Source: JAJFJD01 sp965228695
GTDB taxonomy: Bacteria; Pseudomonadota; Alphaproteobacteria; UBA8366
Assembly (NCBI GenBank): GCA_965228695.1
Contig: CBDDIB010000001.1
Coordinates: forward strand, 124,001 to 188,000
Reading direction: 5' to 3'
DNA: 64,000 bases
The notes under the pieces were generated by a model, which worked only from the letters and a program-made list of their open reading frames with translations, searched no databases and was not told the DNA's origin. Below, piece after piece: positions 43,838 through 52,802 of the stretch (the first letter of the stretch is position 1; each line of letters begins with the position of its first letter). The translations under genes and the position numbers were made by a program.

Positions 43838-45349
43838 TCAACTGCCTACGAGAACAACCGCCTGTGCGTCGGCCAAGGCTTCCCGCCGATCACGCCCCGC
43901 GTCGATCCGATGCCAATCGCAAACCGGATCGGCCATCGCCCGCTGCCGCTTGCCCACCGACGGCGTCGCGTCCGATACGTCGGACGTTCGCGACGTCAAC
44001 CGCCGCTGCTGTTCCGCCGCCGGAATGTCGAGCCAGAGTCCGTGGAATGGAACATCTGCCTCGGCGGCAACGTCGGAGATTGCTTGCCGTTCGGCATCGC
44101 GGCCAAACACGGCATCCGCCACCGCCGCAAATCCCGCCGCCAGCGCGGACCGGCAGCCGTCGTCCAGGCGCGCATAGACCGCATCACTCTGGTCCTGGGT
44201 ATACGCGTCCGGCGGCAAGGTCTCGAACAGATCAACCCCCGCGCGCTGCTTGCGCAGGACATCCGATCGCAAGATCACCGCGCCGGGCGCCCGGCCGAAC
44301 GCCGGTGCGAGCGCCGCGGCCAGCGTGCTCTTGCCGCTGCCCGACAGGCCGCCGACGGCGACCAACCGTGGCGGCACCGGGTCGAGCAGGCCAATCGCCA
44401 GTTCGAAATATTCTCCGGCCTCGTCGACTTGATCCGCCGCTGCGCTGACATGCGCCCGCACCGCAGCGCGAACCGACATGTAGAACGGCAAGAGCGCCAG
44501 GCAAGCATAGTCGGCGGTGCGCGCCAGATAGCGGTTCAACACCCTGTTGGCCGCCCAGCGCAGGCCACGATGCTCCAGATCCATCAGCAGGAACGCAAGG
44601 TCGTAGGCCACATCGATCGTTGCCAGCCGTTCGCTGAACTCCAAACAATCGAATAGGGTCGGCGCACCATCGACCAGGCAGACGTTCCGCAGATGGAGGT
44701 CACCGTGACACCGGCGGACGAACCCGCCGCCGGCGCGCTGCCGCAGCAAATCCCGATGCGTTCCGATTTCCGCCGCGCACGCCGCATCCAGTTGGTCAAC
44801 CGCGGCGCCGGAAAATGCGGACGGGCTCCACTGCCGTAGGTTGGCCGTATTGCCGCGGATCACATCGTGCATCTCCGCCGGAAGATCGATGTCGCTCGCG
44901 GCGACCGCCGACGCGTGAAATCGCGCTATCTCATCCGCCAGCGATTCCATCAGCGGTACGGTCAACGCGCCGGTTTCCGCGAGACGGTCGAACAACGTCG
45001 CTTGATCGAACCGATCCATGATCACGACCCAATCGAGTACGCGCCCATCGCCGCCGAGCATCAGGCCGCCGCCGGCGTTTTCGGTCACCGGCTCGACCGA
45101 ACGGTAGAGCGTGGGCGCGGTTCGGCGATTCAGCCGTAGTTCCGCCTCGCAGACGGCTTGCCGCTTGGCAATGGTGGAAAAATCCATATACGAAAATTTT
45201 ACGGCGCGCTTGAGCTTGATCGCGCAATCGCCAGCAAGAAAGACATAAGCGCCATGCGTCCGGATCGTTTCGACCGGACCGCCGCGATGGCTCGCCGGAT
45301 CGGAGAGAAAATCAATGATCCGTCGCTGATCCTCGGCGATGTCGCTCAA
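43838..45349 (-). CDS. bifunctional aminoglycoside-phosphotransferase-like/P-loop kinase fusion
   Basis: A 503-residue two-domain protein. The N-terminal half is an APH-like kinase: AIKLKRAVKFSYMDFST, the catalytic H-G-D-x-H-x-x-N loop (CHGDLHLRN) and the metal aspartate in TLFDCLEF. The C-terminal half is a P-loop kinase (GGLSGSGKST) with R-S-D-V-L-R-K, resembling gluconate/shikimate-type kinases. The start is a TTG with an AAGGAG site 5 nt upstream. Such fusions are common in Proteobacteria but the substrate is unknown; resistance is not implied. Confidence 0.85.
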   Translation of the reverse strand: MSDIAEDQRRIIDFLSDPASHRGGPVETIRTHGAYVFLAGDCAIKLKRAVKFSYMDFSTIAKRQAVCEAELRLNRRTAPTLYRSVEPVTENAGGGLMLGGDGRVLDWVVIMDRFDQATLFDRLAETGALTVPLMESLADEIARFHASAVAASDIDLPAEMHDVIRGNTANLRQWSPSAFSGAAVDQLDAACAAEIGTHRDLLRQRAGGGFVRRCHGDLHLRNVCLVDGAPTLFDCLEFSERLATIDVAYDLAFLLMDLEHRGLRWAANRVLNRYLARTADYACLALLPFYMSVRAAVRAHVSAAADQVDEAGEYFELAIGLLDPVPPRLVAVGGLSGSGKSTLAAALAPAFGRAPGAVILRSDVLRKQRAGVDLFETLPPDAYTQDQSDAVYARLDDGCRSALAAGFAAVADAVFGRDAERQAISDVAAEADVPFHGLWLDIPAAEQQRRLTSRTSDVSDATPSVGKRQRAMADPVCDWHRIDAGRDRREALADAQAVVLVGS

Positions 45350-45540
45350 GCGATTCTCCTTGTCGATGGCTTGCCCGCAAGCGTGTTCGTCTAACCCGGC
45401 AAGCCGTGAAACTGGTGTCGATACCACCTCCGGGCATTGAGGCACATCAATGCGTGCGCGACCCGATGATCCTATAAGGCACCGAATTACGGATGCCGGC
45501 GCGCGCAACGGCGCGCAAGGTGAAACGAAGGCCAAGGAGT

Positions 45541-45704
45541 AATCTTCCGCTGCACAAAATTCTAGCCCGGAGGAACAGTGTTCCGGGAACTGAGGGCCGC
45601 CCTCTCAAAGTTGCGGAGTCGGTTTCGTAAATCCCATGAACGCATCCCTCTTTGTGTTCGAGCTTTCCCCAAGCGCCGCCGAACCTTTACGGCGGCGCAT
45701 TTTT
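45541..45704 (+). ncRNA. candidate structured RNA upstream of aapJ
   Basis: No convincing ORF fills this stretch. It shows a closing helix CACAAA/TTTGTG (45553-45558 with 45651-45656) around two hairpins (CCCGGA/TCCGGG at 45566-45571 with 45582-45587; GAGGG/CCCTC at 45592-45596 with 45600-45604), then an intrinsic terminator. A further GCGCGC hairpin lies just upstream at 45501-45516. The only gene upstream runs the other way, so the terminator implies a separate rightward transcript: a small RNA or an attenuated aap leader. It does not match SRP RNA or tmRNA motifs that I know; 6S RNA could not be excluded. Confidence 0.35.
45673..45704 (+). terminator. intrinsic terminator upstream of aapJ
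   Basis: A 9-bp perfect GC-rich stem (GCGCCGCCG at 45673-45681 with CGGCGGCGC at 45690-45698), an 8-nt loop and a T5 tract. It is 280 nt before aapJ and is not at the end of any rightward gene. Confidence 0.85.
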
Positions 45705-45983
45705 ATCGGTGAAGCTGCACGAGCGCTCAACTAACTCGACCTATGCAGGAACACTATTCTGTCAATCGGCGGAGCTGTCTGCCCAAATGTCGCGCTTATT
45801 CATGTTCAAAGGGATTAATCTTTTTCCAACAAGCCATTAATCGCACCCTTTTGGGCACGATTCGGCAATTTCGGGCGGTCAGACGTTGTGAGTCTCACAA
45901 AGCACCGCTAACATTCTTTTCGATGGGAGCGATGGCTGTCGGAGTTTGCCAGGCTTCCGCGAACGTCTGACAGGGAGAGTTTT
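45705..45983. other. intergenic region before aapJ
   Basis: No gene with coding character is visible. The region must hold the aapJ promoter unless transcription reads through the terminator. A sigma-54-like GGGCAC...GGC element is present at about 45852-45866 but the spacing is unsatisfactory. AGGGAGAG at the end is the aapJ ribosome site. Confidence 0.6.
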
Positions 45984-47015
45984 ATGAAAAGCCTAAAATT
46001 GACGGCTGTTGCCGCCGCGTTAATGCTCGCGCAGCAGGCCGCCCCCGCGCTGGCCGCGGACGGCCCAACGCTGAAAACGGTGAAAGAGCGCGGACAATTG
46101 GTTTGCGGCGTGCATCAGGGCCGCTATGGATTTGCCATTGCCGACAGTAAGGGCAAGTGGGTCGGCCTCGACGTCGACTTCTGTCGCGCGGTTGCCGCGG
46201 CCGTACTCGGCGATTCCGAAAAAGTGAAATACATCCCGCTCGGCAGTGTCCAGCGCTTCCCGGCTTTGCAGTCGGGCGAAGTGGACATGCTGTCCCGCAC
46301 GACGACCGTGACGCTGACCCGCGACGCCGCCCTCGGATTCAACTTCGGCCCGCCGACCTTCTACACGGGCACGGGCTTCATGGTGCGCAGGGACATCAAG
46401 GTCACCAAGGTCGACCAACTCGACGGCGCCAGCGTCTGCGTCTTCCCGGGCAGCACGACCGAAAAGAACGTTTCGGCCCTCTTCAAATCGAAGGGCATGA
46501 AGTTCACGCCGGTCGTCATCGAGAATTCGAAAGAGCTGGTGGGTGCCTACATGTCCGGCCGGTGCGACGTGCTCGCGATGGACCAGGCCGGATTGCCGGG
46601 ACATCAACGGTATGACGCGAAGAACCCCGATGAGCATGTCATCCTCGAAGGCGTGTTCTCGAAAGAGCCGCTTGCCGTCGGCGTCCGCCACGGCGACGAC
46701 CAGTGGTACGACATCATCAAGTATGTCACCTACGCGACCTTCAACGCGGAAGAACTGGGCGTGCACAAGGCCAACGTGGACAAAATGAAGAACTCGAAGA
46801 ATCCGAACATCCAGCGTCTGCTCGGCAAGTCCGGCGACCTTGGCAAAAAGCTCGGCCTCGATCCGGATTGGTCCTACCGGATCATCAAGCAGGTCGGCAG
46901 CTACAAGGATATTTACGAAGTCAACTTCGGCGAAAAGTCACCGCTGAAACTGCCGCGCGGCCTCAACGCGCAGTGGAACGACGGCGGTATCCTGTACGGC
47001 ATGCCGATGAAGTAA
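45984..47015 (+). CDS. aapJ: general L-amino acid ABC transporter solute-binding protein
   Basis: A 343-residue periplasmic binding protein (SBP family 3). The signal peptide ends at APALAADG, followed by LKTVKERGQLVCGVHQGRYGF and VGLDVDFCRAVAAAVLGDSEKVKYIPLG. These blocks plus the length (about 340, longer than typical glutamine/histidine binding proteins) identify the AapJ/BztA type, which serves broad-range L-amino acid uptake. Disposed as aapJ-aapQ-aapM-aapP, as in rhizobia. A 13-bp hairpin follows its stop. Confidence 0.93.
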   Translation: MKSLKLTAVAAALMLAQQAAPALAADGPTLKTVKERGQLVCGVHQGRYGFAIADSKGKWVGLDVDFCRAVAAAVLGDSEKVKYIPLGSVQRFPALQSGEVDMLSRTTTVTLTRDAALGFNFGPPTFYTGTGFMVRRDIKVTKVDQLDGASVCVFPGSTTEKNVSALFKSKGMKFTPVVIENSKELVGAYMSGRCDVLAMDQAGLPGHQRYDAKNPDEHVILEGVFSKEPLAVGVRHGDDQWYDIIKYVTYATFNAEELGVHKANVDKMKNSKNPNIQRLLGKSGDLGKKLGLDPDWSYRIIKQVGSYKDIYEVNFGEKSPLKLPRGLNAQWNDGGILYGMPMK

Positions 47016-47026
47016 GCTCCAATATC

Positions 47027-47056
47027 CCGCCGCCACCGGCCCTCCGGTGGCGGCGG
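47027..47056 (+). other. intercistronic hairpin after aapJ
   Basis: A 13-bp perfect stem (47027-47039 with 47044-47056) with a 4-nt loop, then a pyrimidine-rich TTTCCTTT. It lies between aapJ and aapQ and probably protects or partially terminates the aapJ message, giving excess binding protein. Confidence 0.75.
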
Positions 47057-47133
47057 TTTCCTTTCCAGCGAACGGCCCGATCGGTCGCTGCGTTCCGGCA
47101 TAGCCGGAACCGAATGATTGGAGTGCAAAGGCC

Positions 47134-48312
47134 ATGGCGGACATTCAAGCGCCACGCAAGAGCAATACGTCGATCCTGAACAGCCTCGCCTTTCGCGGGA
47201 TAGCTTACCAAGTCCTGCTCGCGGCGGGCGTCGTCCTGATCGGCTGGTATCTCTACATCAACGTGAACGCGAACCTGGAACGTCAAGGCATCGCAACCGG
47301 TTTCGACTTTCTGACGGAAGATGCGGGATTCGATATCGGAGAATCCGTCATCGCGTTCGATTCCAGCCAAAGTTACGGCCGGGTCCTGGTGGCCGGCATC
47401 TTGAATACGCTGCATGTCGCCATCGTCGGAATCTTCCTGGCGACGATCGTCGGCGTGTTGATGGGCATCGCCCGCGTCTCGCGAAACTGGCTGATTTCCA
47501 AACTCGCCTCGGCCTATGTCGAGGCGTGCCGGAACGTGCCGGTGGTCCTGCACGTCATCTTCTGGGCGTCGATCATCCGCAATCTGCCCTCGCCGAGACA
47601 GGCGATAGAGCCCATGGAGGGCATCTTCATTACCAATCGGGGCATCATCTATCCGATCCCGGAGGCACACGGCATTTATCCGTGGCTCGGCGTCGCCTTG
47701 ATCGTCGGCATCATCGGCGCCGTGATCCTGAGCCGCCGCGCCCAGAAGCGCCGCGAGGAAACGGGACAGTACATTCCCACCTTCTGGCCGGGCCTGGGCT
47801 TGATCCTCGGGTTGCCGATCATTGTCTGGCTCGCCGCGGGCGCGCCGCTGGAATGGGACGTGCCGGCGCTGCGCGGGTTCAACTACCAGGGCGGCTCATC
47901 GCTGACCCCTGAATTCGTCGCCCTGCTGATCGGTATCACCGTTTACACAGGGGCCTTCATCGCCGAGATCGTCCGCGCCGGCATCCAATCGGTGCAGCAC
48001 GGGCAGGTCGAGGCCGCACGGTCGCTCGGGCTCCGGCCCGGGTTGGTGATGCGGCTCGTCATCCTGCCGCAGGCATTGCGTGTCATCGTGCCGCCGACGA
48101 CCAGTCAGTATCTGAGCCTGACCAAGAACAGCTCGCTCGGCGTGCTGATCGGCTACCCCGATTTGGTCAACGTCGGGAACACGACCCTCAATCAAACCGG
48201 CCAGGCCGTCGAGGCGATCGCGATCATGATGCTGGTCTACCTTTTGATCAGCCTGACGATCTCGATCTTCATGAATGTCTACAATCGCGTCGTCGCGATT
48301 CAAGAACGCTAG
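47134..48312 (+). CDS. aapQ: amino acid ABC transporter permease
   Basis: A 392-residue inner-membrane subunit. The sequence has the AapQ/BztB layout: a long N-terminal extension with one helix, then YVEACRNVPVVLHVIFWASII, and the permease EAA loop (GQVEAARSLGLRPGLVMRLVILPQALRVIVPP) near the end. The typical small-amino-acid permease is about 220 residues; the longer form is characteristic of Aap/Bzt. It pairs with AapM. Confidence 0.92.
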   Translation: MADIQAPRKSNTSILNSLAFRGIAYQVLLAAGVVLIGWYLYINVNANLERQGIATGFDFLTEDAGFDIGESVIAFDSSQSYGRVLVAGILNTLHVAIVGIFLATIVGVLMGIARVSRNWLISKLASAYVEACRNVPVVLHVIFWASIIRNLPSPRQAIEPMEGIFITNRGIIYPIPEAHGIYPWLGVALIVGIIGAVILSRRAQKRREETGQYIPTFWPGLGLILGLPIIVWLAAGAPLEWDVPALRGFNYQGGSSLTPEFVALLIGITVYTGAFIAEIVRAGIQSVQHGQVEAARSLGLRPGLVMRLVILPQALRVIVPPTTSQYLSLTKNSSLGVLIGYPDLVNVGNTTLNQTGQAVEAIAIMMLVYLLISLTISIFMNVYNRVVAIQER

Positions 48313-48325
48313 GGGGAGACGGAAG

Positions 48326-49465
48326 ATGGTCGATAGCGCCGCCCCCTTGCCGGGCCAGAAAACCGCCGCGGAACCGGCGGCCACCAAGAAAACCACGCCG
48401 CCGCCGGTCGAGAAGATCGGCATCCTGCGATGGCTCAGGGAAAACCTGTTCAGCAGCCCCCTCAATACGGTGCTGACGGTCATCATGCTTTTCCTGCTCG
48501 CAGATTGGATCCCCAGCTTCTTCCAATGGGGAATCCTGGACGCGGTCTGGTACACGCAGGACCATAATGTGTGCCGTCAGGCGGATGGCGCGTGTTGGGC
48601 GGTCGTCGCGGAAAAGCACCGGCCGATGCTGTTCGGCGTGTATCCGTATGAAGAGCATTGGCGATTGGTCATCGCCCTGATCGTCTACATGATCACCGTC
48701 ATCATGACGCTGACCCCGCGGTTCTGGAACAAGTTGATCCTGGTTCCGCTTTGGATCGTCGGCGGCGGCACCGTCGCGTTGATGCTATGGGGCGGGGTGT
48801 TCGGTTTGACCTATGTGGATTCGAGCCAATGGGGCGGATTGCCGCTGACCATGGTCCTGTTCACCGGCACGGTCGTATTGGGCTTCCCCATCGCCATCCT
48901 GTTCGCCCTCGGGCGACGGTCGCACCTGCCGGCGGTTAAAGCAATTTGCGTCACCTTGATCGAAAGCATGCGCGGCGTGCCTCTGATCACCATCCTGTTC
49001 GTCGCGGTGAACGTCTTCCCGCTGTTCCTGCCGGAAGGCATGGAAATCGATCAACTGTTCCGCGTGATCGTGGGCATGGCGATTTTCTTCGCCTGCTACC
49101 AGGCGGAGGTCATCCGCGGCGGATTGCAGGCCATCCCGCGCGGTCAATACGAAGCCGCCGAAGCGCTTGGCCTCGGCTACTGGCAGCATACGATCAAGAT
49201 CATCCTGCCGCAGGCCCTGCGCATCTGCCTGCCGGGCATCGTCAATCATATCATCGCCGCGTTGAAGAACACGTCCTTCGTGCTCATCATCGGCCTGTTC
49301 GACATTCTGACGGCGACCACCGCGGTCATGCAGGACCCGCTGTGGCGCCGCTTCTTCGTCGAGGCCTATCTGTTCGTCGCGGTGGTTTACTTCATCTTCT
49401 GCTACGCGCTTTCGAAATACAGCCAAAAGGTCGAAGGTTGGCTGAACGAAGGCCGCCGGTTCTGA
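48326..49465 (+). CDS. aapM: amino acid ABC transporter permease
   Basis: A 379-residue permease of the AapM/BztC type. ATG at 48326 with GGGGGAGACGGAAG upstream gives the expected proline/alanine-rich N-terminus before the first helix; the open frame to 48275 overlaps aapQ. The EAA loop appears as GQYEAAEALGLGYWQHTIKIILPQALRICLPG. A conserved periplasmic segment WYTQDHNVCRQADGACWAVVAEK is typical of this subunit. Starts 13 nt after aapQ. Confidence 0.92.
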   Translation: MVDSAAPLPGQKTAAEPAATKKTTPPPVEKIGILRWLRENLFSSPLNTVLTVIMLFLLADWIPSFFQWGILDAVWYTQDHNVCRQADGACWAVVAEKHRPMLFGVYPYEEHWRLVIALIVYMITVIMTLTPRFWNKLILVPLWIVGGGTVALMLWGGVFGLTYVDSSQWGGLPLTMVLFTGTVVLGFPIAILFALGRRSHLPAVKAICVTLIESMRGVPLITILFVAVNVFPLFLPEGMEIDQLFRVIVGMAIFFACYQAEVIRGGLQAIPRGQYEAAEALGLGYWQHTIKIILPQALRICLPGIVNHIIAALKNTSFVLIIGLFDILTATTAVMQDPLWRRFFVEAYLFVAVVYFIFCYALSKYSQKVEGWLNEGRRF

Positions 49466-49481
49466 TCTGGGAGACATCCAA

Positions 49482-50252
49482 ATGAGCGAATCCGTTATGG
49501 CGCAATCCGCGAGTGCCGAGCCGGCAATCCAACTCACCGACGTCAATAAATGGTACGGCGATTTTCAGGCGCTGCGGGACATCAACCTGACCGTCGATCG
49601 GGGCGAGCGCGTCGTGGTCTGCGGCCCGTCCGGATCGGGCAAGTCGACGATGATCCGCTGTATCAACCGGCTTGAGGAACATCAACGCGGGACGATCGTC
49701 GTCGACGGCATCGAACTGACCGATAATCTCAAGAATATCGAGGCCATCCGCAGCGAAGTCGGCATGGTGTTCCAGTCCTTCAACCTGTTCCCGCATCTCC
49801 GCGTGATCGACAACTTGACGCTGGCCCCTATGTGGGTGCGAAAGATGCCAAAGAAGGACGCTGAAGATCTGGCGACGCAATATCTCGAACGGGTGCAGAT
49901 TCCCGAACAGGCCTACAAGTTTCCCGGGCAGCTCTCGGGCGGACAGCAGCAGCGTGTGGCCATCGCGCGGGCGCTCTGCATGCAGCCGAAAATCATGCTG
50001 TTCGACGAGCCCACATCGGCCCTCGATCCCGAGATGATCAAGGAAGTGCTGGACGTCATGGTCGAATTGGCGGAAAGCGGCATGACGATGATCGTCGTGA
50101 CGCATGAAATGGGGTTCGCCAAGACCGTGGCGGATAAAATGGTGTTCATGGACGACGCGGAAATCGTCGAAGTCGCCACGCCGGACGTCTTTTTCGAGAA
50201 CCCGGAAAACGAACGAACCAAGCTGTTCCTGAGCCAAATCCTCGTTCATTGA
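49482..50252 (+). CDS. aapP: amino acid ABC transporter ATP-binding protein
   Basis: A 256-residue ATPase of the polar amino-acid class. Walker A is GPSGSGKST (48-56), Q-loop Gln98, signature LSGGQ (151-155) and Walker B IMLFDEP (171-177), followed by the H-loop in VVTHEMGFAKTVAD. It energises AapQM. An earlier ATG 17 nt after aapM was taken; a second ATG seven codons on is possible. The operon terminator is 160 nt downstream. Confidence 0.93.
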   Translation: MSESVMAQSASAEPAIQLTDVNKWYGDFQALRDINLTVDRGERVVVCGPSGSGKSTMIRCINRLEEHQRGTIVVDGIELTDNLKNIEAIRSEVGMVFQSFNLFPHLRVIDNLTLAPMWVRKMPKKDAEDLATQYLERVQIPEQAYKFPGQLSGGQQQRVAIARALCMQPKIMLFDEPTSALDPEMIKEVLDVMVELAESGMTMIVVTHEMGFAKTVADKMVFMDDAEIVEVATPDVFFENPENERTKLFLSQILVH

Positions 50253-50412
50253 CGCGGCAGGGCACGGCATAAGTATCTGTCAAAAAACGTATATTCCAAA
50301 ATTCCGCGAGTCTGCGAAAAAATTCCCGTCCGGTGACGGGGATCACAGACCTTTTGCGAAAAATTATCTAAATTGCATCCTATCGTACTTAATCCGCGAT
50401 GCACTCAGCCTC

Positions 50413-50440
50413 GGCCGCGCCACAGCGCGGCCTTTTTTTT
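50413..50440 (+). terminator. intrinsic terminator of the aap operon
   Basis: An 8-bp perfect stem (GGCCGCGC at 50413-50420 with GCGCGGCC at 50425-50432), CACA loop and T8. It is the strongest terminator in the window. The 160 nt between aapP and this site show no gene. Confidence 0.92.
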
Positions 50441-50521
50441 GCCGTATTCCCTTTTTAAATTAACCATAGATACCAAGGAGTTCCGGATCGGATTCCGGCG
50501 AAATTAACGAAGGATTAACCC

Positions 50522-50722
50522 GTGTCGACGACTCTTACCGGCGATATTTCAACATGGCGCGACGAAAGGCACCTGATGAAATTACGGCTGGTTACCGCGG
50601 ACGCCCCCGCGGATTTCTTCACGGTCCCCGATCGAGCCCCCGCAACCGGCGTCATCGTCGGCGTATTCTGCGGCAGCATGTTCTGGCTCGGCCTCGCGTT
50701 GGGCTGGGCCTTCTGGGCCTAA
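50522..50722 (+). CDS. hypothetical small membrane protein
   Basis: A 66-residue reading frame starting at GTG with AAGGATT upstream; an internal ATG gives 48 residues. It ends with one hydrophobic segment (GVIVGVFCGSMFWLGLALGWAFW). The composition looks like a single-pass membrane peptide, and it lies between the aap terminator and the next gene. I cannot name a family. Confidence 0.45.
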   Translation: MSTTLTGDISTWRDERHLMKLRLVTADAPADFFTVPDRAPATGVIVGVFCGSMFWLGLALGWAFWA

Positions 50723-50882
50723 GACCGCCGGCCTCTCGATGCGCCATTATCCGCCGACTGGCGGCTGATATCCCCTAACCCGTTTCTGTGATTCCACTCC
50801 GCCAATTTGGGCGGACGTCGCTGGCTGCGCTACAGTCCGAAAACACACTTTCGGCCAGGAACAAATCACGCGGGACAGCATC

Positions 50883-51437
50883 ATGCCCTTCTTCAAATCG
50901 CATCCGGCGGATGCCGGGCCGCCGGCGGTCTTCACCGCCTATCCCGAGATCTACCAGCACTGGGCCCGGATGGGCGAAGCGTTGATGAACGGCCCGTCTC
51001 CCTTGACGCCCGGCGAACGCGAGATGATTGCGGCCTATGTCGTCGGCCTCGCCGAGTGCGAATTCGCCTATGTCGCCCATACCGCCGTGGCTTATGCCTG
51101 GGGCATCGAGGACGGATTGATCGACAAGCTGATCACCGATCCGGACAAAGCACCGGTGGAAGACCGGTTCAAGCCGTTGCTCGCCTTTGTCCGGGTCCTG
51201 ACACTGACCCCGAACCAGGTGACGCAGGCCGACGCGGACGCCGTGTTCGACGCGGGTTGGGACGAGAAGGCCCTGCACGATGCGATCGCGGTCACCGCCC
51301 GCATGTGTTTCATGCAGCGCATTCTCGAAGGGCACGGGTTCACCCCGATGACGCCGGAGCGCGCACGCCAGAGAGCCGAAGACCGGGTGAAGTTGGGATA
51401 TCAAAACCTGTATCCGGAACTCGCGGATAAAATGTAG
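50883..51437 (+). CDS. carboxymuconolactone decarboxylase/AhpD-like protein
   Basis: A 184-residue helical protein of the CMD/AhpD superfamily (peroxidase-related group). The core LTPGEREMIAAYVVGLAECEFAYVAHT matches the usual E-x-C-x-x-C-x3-H region, but the second cysteine is replaced by alanine: Cys59, Ala62, His66. It therefore cannot use the AhpD CxxC thiol mechanism. Substrate unknown. It stands alone between the small membrane protein and the MFS gene. Confidence 0.83.
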   Translation: MPFFKSHPADAGPPAVFTAYPEIYQHWARMGEALMNGPSPLTPGEREMIAAYVVGLAECEFAYVAHTAVAYAWGIEDGLIDKLITDPDKAPVEDRFKPLLAFVRVLTLTPNQVTQADADAVFDAGWDEKALHDAIAVTARMCFMQRILEGHGFTPMTPERARQRAEDRVKLGYQNLYPELADKM

Positions 51438-51578
51438 CGCCGCTCGCCCAGCGGCCATGAACGACCGCCCGACTTTCCCATAGTCTTATGGCCGCCTCCG
51501 AAGTACCCTTCCGGTCCACATCGGAAAGCGACGCCCCGCCTATGGAGCGCGGCGGACGATTCTCTCAGCGGAACGAAA

Positions 51579-52787
51579 ATGAAGGCAGCCGACAACACGG
51601 CCGAGAAGGTGAGTGTACGACCCATCGTGCTGCTCAGCATGGCCGGATTCTGCGCCATGGCCGTGCTGCGCATCTCGGAGCCGATCCTGCCGGAGGTCGC
51701 GCACGAATTCGGGACGACGGTCGGCGTCGCCTCGGTCATGGCCACGGCCTTCGCCTTGGCCTACGGCGTGTGTCAGATATTCTCCGGCCCGTTCGGGGAC
51801 CGCTACGGTAAATTCCTGATCATCACGATCTCGCTCGCTGCGGCAACGGTAATGGTCACCGCGACCGCCTGGGCCGACTCGCTTTCGACGCTCGCGTGGC
51901 TCCGCTTTGCCACCGGTGCCGCAACCGCCGCGGTCATCCCATTGTCGCTGGCCTACATCGGCGACATCGTGCCGTATGAACAGCGCCAGCAGGTCTTGGC
52001 CCGCTATATCACCGGCACCATCCTTGGCCTCCTGTTCGGCCAATCGGCGGGCGGATTGATCATCGAGCTCGCGGGGTGGCGATCGGTTTTCCTGGTCATG
52101 GGCGGCCTTTACGCGATCGTGACGCTGCTGTGCATTCTCGAGCTACGGTCGACACGCATCGACTGGCGCAAAAGCCCGGCTCCGGTGCGGGTCAAGAATG
52201 TCCTGGCGCGATACCGCTCGATCGCGATCCGGCCGCACCCGAAACAGGTATTGCTGACGGTCTTCCTCGAAGGCTTCTTTCTGTATGGCGGCGTCGCGTA
52301 TCTCGGTGCCTTCCTGCGGCACAAGTTCGGCATCGACTACGCAACCATCGGACTGCTGCTGTCCGGATTCGGCATCGGCGGGTTGGTTTATATCCTGGCG
52401 TCGCGCCGAATCATTCACGCGTTGGGCGAAAGCGGCATGGTGCGCCTGGGCGGCGCTTCCGCGCTAGCGGGATATCTCATGTTGATCCTGCTGCCCGATT
52501 GGCAATTCGCTGTACTCGGCAATTTCCTGCTGGGATTCGGATTCTCGATGCTGCACAACACGCTGCAAACGAATGCGACGCAGATGGCGCCCGACAGCCG
52601 CGGCGCGGCGGTGTCGCTTTTCGCCTTCTCGCTGTTCCTGGGTCAGGCGTCCGGCGTCGCTTTGCTGGGGCCGGTCGTCGATGGGTTCGGCTATACGCCC
52701 GCCTTCCTCGCGTGCGGCGCGGGTATGCTGGCCATCGGCCTCTGGTTCGGCCACCGTCTGAACGCCCGGCCCGACGACCCTCGGTGA
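51579..52787 (+). CDS. MFS transporter
   Basis: A 402-residue membrane protein with twelve predicted helices. The loop after helix 2 has GPFGDRYGKFL, the MFS motif A, and a second copy of the fold follows a polar mid-section (TRIDWRKSPAPVRVKNVLARYR). The alanine-rich helices and the GDIVPYEQRQQVLARYI region resemble arabinose-efflux-type permeases, so export of a small compound is likely. Converges on dppF (15 nt). Confidence 0.87.
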   Translation: MKAADNTAEKVSVRPIVLLSMAGFCAMAVLRISEPILPEVAHEFGTTVGVASVMATAFALAYGVCQIFSGPFGDRYGKFLIITISLAAATVMVTATAWADSLSTLAWLRFATGAATAAVIPLSLAYIGDIVPYEQRQQVLARYITGTILGLLFGQSAGGLIIELAGWRSVFLVMGGLYAIVTLLCILELRSTRIDWRKSPAPVRVKNVLARYRSIAIRPHPKQVLLTVFLEGFFLYGGVAYLGAFLRHKFGIDYATIGLLLSGFGIGGLVYILASRRIIHALGESGMVRLGGASALAGYLMLILLPDWQFAVLGNFLLGFGFSMLHNTLQTNATQMAPDSRGAAVSLFAFSLFLGQASGVALLGPVVDGFGYTPAFLACGAGMLAIGLWFGHRLNARPDDPR

Positions 52788-52802
52788 CGGCGGGTTCGCC
52801 GC

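Noticed and set aside
45852..45866. Sigma-54 promoter for aapJ (GGGCAC...GGC)
   Set aside because: If the GG and GC elements are spaced correctly the rest of the consensus fails; if the consensus is aligned the spacing is one base short.
45652..45970. Short rightward frames (63-76 codons) before aapJ
   Set aside because: One runs through the intrinsic terminator, and none has a ribosome site, conserved motif or natural composition.
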